NCBI GenBank assembly: GCA_029268165.1
Contig: JAJUGM010000078.1
Coordinates: 1-10,634 of the forward strand
Source of the DNA: Bacteroidota bacterium
GTDB taxonomy: Bacteria > Bacteroidota > Bacteroidia > Bacteroidales > UBA10428
Direction: 5' to 3'
DNA: 10,634 nucleotides
Within the stretch, counting starts at the first letter, position 1, and the number at the start of each line of letters is the position of its first letter. The notes under the pieces are model-generated. The model worked only from the letters and a program-made list of their open reading frames with translations, was not told the origin of the DNA and made no database searches. The position numbers and the translations under genes are program-made. Positions 7,576-10,634 of the stretch are shown one piece after another.

Positions 7576-8920
7576 AAACTACAGGATAAATATTATTGTA
7601 AGAGTAATACTACTTGTAGTATTCATTTTTCTTTTCTTTTTTACATTAAAAATCAAATATTTTATAGCACCGGTTATTGCAATCGCAGCAATTATTTTTC
7701 AGGTCACCTCGCTAATAAGGTACATTGACAAAACCAACAGGGAACTTGTCAGCTTTCTTGAATCAATACGCTTTTCAGAGTTTACACGAACCTTCAATAT
7801 GGAAGGGATGGGAGGGTCGTTTGAAGAGCTTAACAAGGCATTTAATGAAGTTATTGACGACTTCCAGCGAGTAAGAGCCGAAAAAGAAGAAAATTTTCAC
7901 TACCTGCAGACAATTGTGCAGAATATTGATGTGAGCGTGATAGCATACACAACTGACGGAAGCATAGAATTAATCAATAAAGCTGCTAAAAAGCTGTTTC
8001 AGGTAACCTCAATTAAAAACATTAAAATGCTTGAAACGTTGAGCCGCGAACTGGTTGATACGCTTCTGAATATAAAACCCGGAGAAAACAGGCTTGTAAA
8101 AGTCCAGGATGAAGACGATTTTCTGCAACTCGCTATTTATGCAACAACAATAAAAATTAAAGACAAACTTATATACCTGGTTACTATTAAAGATATACAA
8201 CATGTTCTTGAGGAACAGGAAACTGAAGCCTGGCAAAAGCTTATCAGGGTGCTTACGCACGAAATTATGAATTCCATTACCCCCATAGCATCATTATCAT
8301 CAACACTTAACCTGATGCTTAAAAACATCAGGTCAGATCAGTCACAAAATGAAATCGTATTTGACAGGGAAGCAGTTAACGAAATTTACGAAGCGCTTGA
8401 AACAATCAGTAAGAGAAGTAGCGGATTGCTGCATTTTGTTAACACATACCGAAATCTTACCAGGATTCCTAAACCTAATTTTAAGGTCTGTTATGTTTCA
8501 GAATTGTTTAATAACATAAAGAAACTTATGGAAGATGAGTTTGCCAGTAATCAGATTGAACTTAAAATAAAGGTCGAACCTGAATCATTGCAGTTTATGG
8601 CCGACGAACAACTTATGGAGCAGGTGATTATTAACCTGGTTAGAAACTCTTTACATGCGCTTAACGGACGAAAAAATGCCCAGGTCAGCCTTACAGCTTT
8701 CCTTAACAAACGTGGCCGGGTAACCTTGCAGGTTATTGATAACGGACCCGGGATTTTGCATGATGTGCTTGATAAAATTTTCATACCTTTCTTTACCACC
8801 AAGCCATCTGGTTCGGGTATAGGCCTGAGCTTATCAAAGCAGATTCTGCGGTTGCATAATGCAACAATAACAGCGCATTCGGAACCTGATAAAGAAACAG
8901 TGTTTACGATGACATTCTAA
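7565..8920 (+). CDS. Membrane histidine kinase with PAS domain and minimal extracytoplasmic loop
   Basis: A 451-residue sensor kinase for the preceding regulator. Two hydrophobic helices at about 10-28 and 33-51 are joined by only some five residues, so there is almost no periplasmic sensor. A HAMP-like/coiled linker (about 54-110) leads to a PAS domain (about 112-210, with VIAYTTDGSIELINKAAKKLF). The phospho-acceptor H232 lies in LTHEIMNSITPI. The ATPase domain has the N-box NLVRNSLHAL (357-366), the G1 box DNGPGI (392-397), the F box PFFTTKP and the G2 box GSGIGLSLS (416-424). The motif pattern resembles the NtrY-like kinases that partner NtrC-type regulators. Its start overlaps the regulator's last codons by 11 nt, so translation is probably coupled. 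The signal may be sensed in the membrane or by the cytoplasmic PAS domain; the sequence does not say which. Confidence 0.94.
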   Translation: MVFKNYRINIIVRVILLVVFIFLFFFTLKIKYFIAPVIAIAAIIFQVTSLIRYIDKTNRELVSFLESIRFSEFTRTFNMEGMGGSFEELNKAFNEVIDDFQRVRAEKEENFHYLQTIVQNIDVSVIAYTTDGSIELINKAAKKLFQVTSIKNIKMLETLSRELVDTLLNIKPGENRLVKVQDEDDFLQLAIYATTIKIKDKLIYLVTIKDIQHVLEEQETEAWQKLIRVLTHEIMNSITPIASLSSTLNLMLKNIRSDQSQNEIVFDREAVNEIYEALETISKRSSGLLHFVNTYRNLTRIPKPNFKVCYVSELFNNIKKLMEDEFASNQIELKIKVEPESLQFMADEQLMEQVIINLVRNSLHALNGRKNAQVSLTAFLNKRGRVTLQVIDNGPGILHDVLDKIFIPFFTTKPSGSGIGLSLSKQILRLHNATITAHSEPDKETVFTMTF

Positions 8921-8927
8921 GTAACAG

Positions 8928-8967
8928 GTGTACGTTTTCGTACTGTTTCTGTAGTGTATTCGAACAC
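8928..8967 (+). promoter_or_regulatory. Candidate upstream activator (enhancer) sites
   Basis: Two short dyads lie just after the kinase gene. GTACG-TTTT-CGTAC is at 8930-8943. GTGT-N6-ACAC is at 8954-8967, with TTCGAA at its centre. Both are preceded by or contain GTGTA, at 8928 and 8954, 26 bp apart. They lie about 65-105 bp upstream of the sigma-54-like -24 element, where NtrC-family activators usually bind. The two sites are not close copies of each other, so the assignment is tentative. The first dyad alone could also be a small RNA hairpin, but no T tract follows it. Confidence 0.3.
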
Positions 8968-9010
8968 AATATGTTAAATTTATAAGAAAAAATATGATAC
9001 TAAACATCAG

Positions 9011-9031
9011 ATTAACAATTGATTAGTTAAT
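9011..9031. repeat. Perfect 6-bp inverted repeat beside the sigma-54-like site
   Basis: ATTAAC (9011-9016) and GTTAAT (9026-9031) are perfect reverse complements separated by 9 bp. The right arm ends two bases before the -24 TGGCA. Such a dyad could bind a repressor or a DNA-bending protein, but in AT-rich intergenic DNA it may also be chance. Confidence 0.3.
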
Positions 9032-9048
9032 TTGGCATAATTCATGAA
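9032..9048 (+). promoter_or_regulatory. Sigma-54-like promoter (-24/-12) of the ABC/TolC operon
   Basis: TTGGCATAATTCATGAA at 9032-9048 aligns with the sigma-54 consensus TTGGCACnnnnnTTGCA at exactly the required spacing. The -24 element TTGGCA is perfect. The -12 element is ATGAA instead of TTGCA: it keeps the TG and final A but has GA in place of the conserved GC. Transcription would start about 9058-9060, leaving a leader of about 54 nt before the ATG at 9113. The adjacent NtrC-type activator gene supports the call; the GC mismatch lowers it. A partial TAnnTTTG-like alternative, TAAATTTA at 8975-8982, has no good -33 partner. Confidence 0.5.
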
Positions 9049-9112
9049 GGAAAATTTAATTATAAAATAAATACTAATAAAGAATACCACAGATTAAAAC
9101 CGCTAACGAGCT

Positions 9113-9796
9113 ATGATAAAAACAGTTGATTTGGTAAAGGTGTTTCGTAACGCTGAAATAGAAACCATAGCCCTGAACAAGGTGAATCTCAGTATTGAGA
9201 AAGGCGAATTTATTGCTGTTTTGGGGCCTTCAGGAAGCGGAAAATCTACACTGCTAAATATTCTTGGATTACTTGACAATCCAACAAGCGGAAGATATTA
9301 TTTTAACGGTGAGGAGGTTTCAAAGTATTCTGAGAGCGTGCGTACCCGGATAAGGAAAGGCAAAATTGGCTTTATTTTTCAGGGTTTTAATCTTATTGAT
9401 GAACTTACTGTATATGAGAATGTTGAACTACCTTTGCTTTATATGGGTGTTTCGCTTACAGAGCGTCGCATCAGGGTTAATGAGGTGCTTGAGCGGTTGA
9501 AAATACTTCATCGTAAGAAACAATTCCCGCAACAGCTTTCCGGAGTCGTACAGCAACGGGTGGCAATTGCAAGAGCCTTAGTTGTCCGTCCTCAGTTGAT
9601 TCTGGCTGATGAGCCTACAGGTAACCTCGATTCAGCCAATGGTGAAGAAGTGATGAATCTGCTTACAGAATTAAATAATGAAGGTATGACCATAGTTATG
9701 GTTACACATTCTCCCTCTGACGCCGATAAAGCGCATCGCATCGTTCAGTTATTCGATGGTTATGTCGTAACAGAAAATGTCAAGCAGGTATTGTGA
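9113..9796 (+). CDS. ABC transporter ATP-binding protein, MacB/LolD type, with altered signature motif
   Basis: A 227-residue cytoplasmic ATPase of the MacB/LolD/FtsE group, which powers type VII ABC systems that move lipoproteins, peptides or drugs out of the inner membrane. Walker A is GPSGSGKST (38-46), the Q-loop lies in IGFIFQGFNLI, Walker B is LILADEPTGNLD and the switch histidine is in VTHS. The family-specific ELPLLYMGV segment is also present. The signature motif is unusual: LSGVV (142-146; bases 9536-9550) followed by QQRVAIARAL, where relatives have LSGG(Q/M/V)QQR. The second glycine is valine. ATG 9113 is the first start after an in-frame TAA at 9104-9106. No permease is fused or adjacent within the window; a TolC-family gene follows after 114 bp. 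Expression is probably under the sigma-54-like site upstream. Confidence 0.93.
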   Translation: MIKTVDLVKVFRNAEIETIALNKVNLSIEKGEFIAVLGPSGSGKSTLLNILGLLDNPTSGRYYFNGEEVSKYSESVRTRIRKGKIGFIFQGFNLIDELTVYENVELPLLYMGVSLTERRIRVNEVLERLKILHRKKQFPQQLSGVVQQRVAIARALVVRPQLILADEPTGNLDSANGEEVMNLLTELNNEGMTIVMVTHSPSDADKAHRIVQLFDGYVVTENVKQVL

Positions 9797-9910
9797 TGAT
9801 TTCATAAATTTTTTCGAATCCCGGTCAGCAAGAATCATTGAAGGTGTGATGATGGGATAAAATAGAAATGATAAATAACTAATATCGCATGAATAAATAA
9901 AATTTTTGAT

Positions 9911-10634
9911 ATGAAACACATTGTATTAATTTTTCTTACATTATTGGTTGCCTCTGGCGCATATTCACAAAAAACATGGTCGCTTGAAGAATGTATCAAC
10001 TATGCTTATGAAAACAACCTTCAGATAAAAAGACAGCAGCTGAATGTTGCATATAGCCGGAACAATTACAGTCAGTCACAATTTAATATACTTCCAAACC
10101 TGAACGGGCAGTGGACACATAATTACAGTTCAGGAAAAACAATTGATTACAGCAGGCTAGGATATGTCAACCAAAGTTATTGGTCAGGCAATATGTGGCT
10201 TGGAAGCGACATGACATTGTTTTCGGGCCTTACCATCTTGAACGACATTTTGCAGAAAAGGTATAAATATCTTCAAAGCAAGGCTGATCTCGAAAAAACA
10301 AAAAATGATATCGCTTTAACACTCACAGTAGCCTATTTAAACATACTTTTTGCCAAAGAAAGAGTTGAAGTAGCAAAAAGTAAGCTGGAAGTAACCTCAT
10401 TACAGGCCGAAAGGACAAAAAAGCTGGTGGAGGTTGGCAATATAGCTCAGGGTGAATATTTTCAGATAAAGGCTCAGGAGGCTGATGATAAGCAGACTTT
10501 GCTTAAGGAAAAGAATAATCTTGAAATTGCCTATCTTGATTTGGTGCAATTATTAGACCTTGATTCAACCGGCGGTTTTGATATTGTTGTACCTGAAAAA
10601 CTTGAAGTTGAACTGATAGCGCCGCCTCAAAGTG
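9911..10634 (+). CDS. TolC-family outer-membrane efflux protein, 3'-truncated by window edge
   Basis: The first 241 residues of a TolC-like channel protein, open to the end of the window. Residues 1-20 are a signal peptide (hydrophobic IVLIFLTLLVASGA, probable cleavage after AYSQ). The mature N terminus TWSLEECINYAYENNLQIK is the classic first helix of Bacteroidota TolC proteins. LPNLNGQWTHNYSSGKTIDY and WLGSDMTLFSGL correspond to the first pair of outer-membrane beta strands. The long helices follow, with VAYLNILFAKERVEVAKSKLEVTSLQAERTKKLVEVGN containing the family repeat pattern of an internally duplicated helical domain. TolC trimers join a periplasmic adaptor and an inner-membrane pump to expel substrates across both membranes. 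The ATG is the first start after an in-frame TGA at 9890-9892. The 114-bp gap after the ABC ATPase holds no clear promoter or terminator, so the two are probably cotranscribed. Confidence 0.94.
   Translation, partial: MKHIVLIFLTLLVASGAYSQKTWSLEECINYAYENNLQIKRQQLNVAYSRNNYSQSQFNILPNLNGQWTHNYSSGKTIDYSRLGYVNQSYWSGNMWLGSDMTLFSGLTILNDILQKRYKYLQSKADLEKTKNDIALTLTVAYLNILFAKERVEVAKSKLEVTSLQAERTKKLVEVGNIAQGEYFQIKAQEADDKQTLLKEKNNLEIAYLDLVQLLDLDSTGGFDIVVPEKLEVELIAPPQS

Noticed and set aside
9001..9030. IHF-like site between the putative enhancer dyads and the sigma-54-like promoter
   Set aside because: The minus strand reads AATCAA followed by TTGTTAA, which resembles the E. coli IHF consensus WATCAAnnnnTTR, but the spacing of the TTR half is off by one and the consensus may not apply in Bacteroidota.
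9828..9846. Possible second sigma-54 site before the TolC gene (CAGCA...TTGAA)
   Set aside because: The -24 half lacks the GG pair and the spacing is one base too long, so it fails the two most conserved features.
1..10634. CRISPR array, tRNA, rRNA, insertion sequence or attachment site
   Set aside because: I saw no regularly spaced direct repeats, no tRNA-like cloverleaf, no transposase or integrase coding sequence and no terminal inverted repeats. Gene order and base composition look uniform and chromosomal.

Overview
This window looks like a chromosomal segment of a Bacteroidota bacterium. The evidence is a moderately AT-rich sequence, no Shine-Dalgarno motifs ahead of starts, three promoter-like sites with the Bacteroidota -7 element TAnnTTTG, and a TonB-dependent receptor with an N-terminal carboxypeptidase-regulatory-like domain paired with a DUF4249-type lipoprotein. 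The genus cannot be fixed from the sequence.

Left part (1-1801). The window opens inside a plus-strand long-chain acyl-CoA synthetase whose N-terminal third lies upstream. After a 119-bp gap with a good TTTG/TAnnTTTG promoter comes a 99-residue RRM RNA-binding protein. Two consecutive terminator-like hairpins follow it. The second is bidirectional and also serves the converging minus-strand operon, whose last stop codon lies inside the stem.

Middle part (1786-6035, minus strand). Three genes are packed into one operon with gaps of 5 and 3 nt. In transcription order they are a secreted, probably outer-membrane protein of unknown function (352 aa), a 790-aa TonB-dependent receptor, and a 269-aa DUF4249-like surface lipoprotein. 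Together they look like an outer-membrane uptake or export module with unknown substrate. The first gene is the least understood part of the window.

Right part (6199-10634, plus strand). A divergent promoter region of 163 bp separates the operon from a two-component system: an NtrC-family sigma-54-activating response regulator and, overlapping it by 11 nt, a membrane histidine kinase with two closely spaced transmembrane helices and a PAS domain. After a 192-bp gap come a MacB/LolD-type ABC ATPase and a TolC-family outer-membrane efflux protein that runs off the window. The gap holds a sigma-54-like -24/-12 site (TTGGCA...ATGAA) and inverted repeats 65-105 bp upstream of it. The simplest model is that the kinase and regulator switch on a sigma-54-dependent ABC/TolC export system. 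The membrane permease and periplasmic adaptor are not in the window and are expected downstream.

The main oddity is the ABC ATPase signature motif, which reads LSGVV instead of LSGG(Q/V). The second glycine, normally near-invariant, is valine, while all other ATPase motifs are intact.
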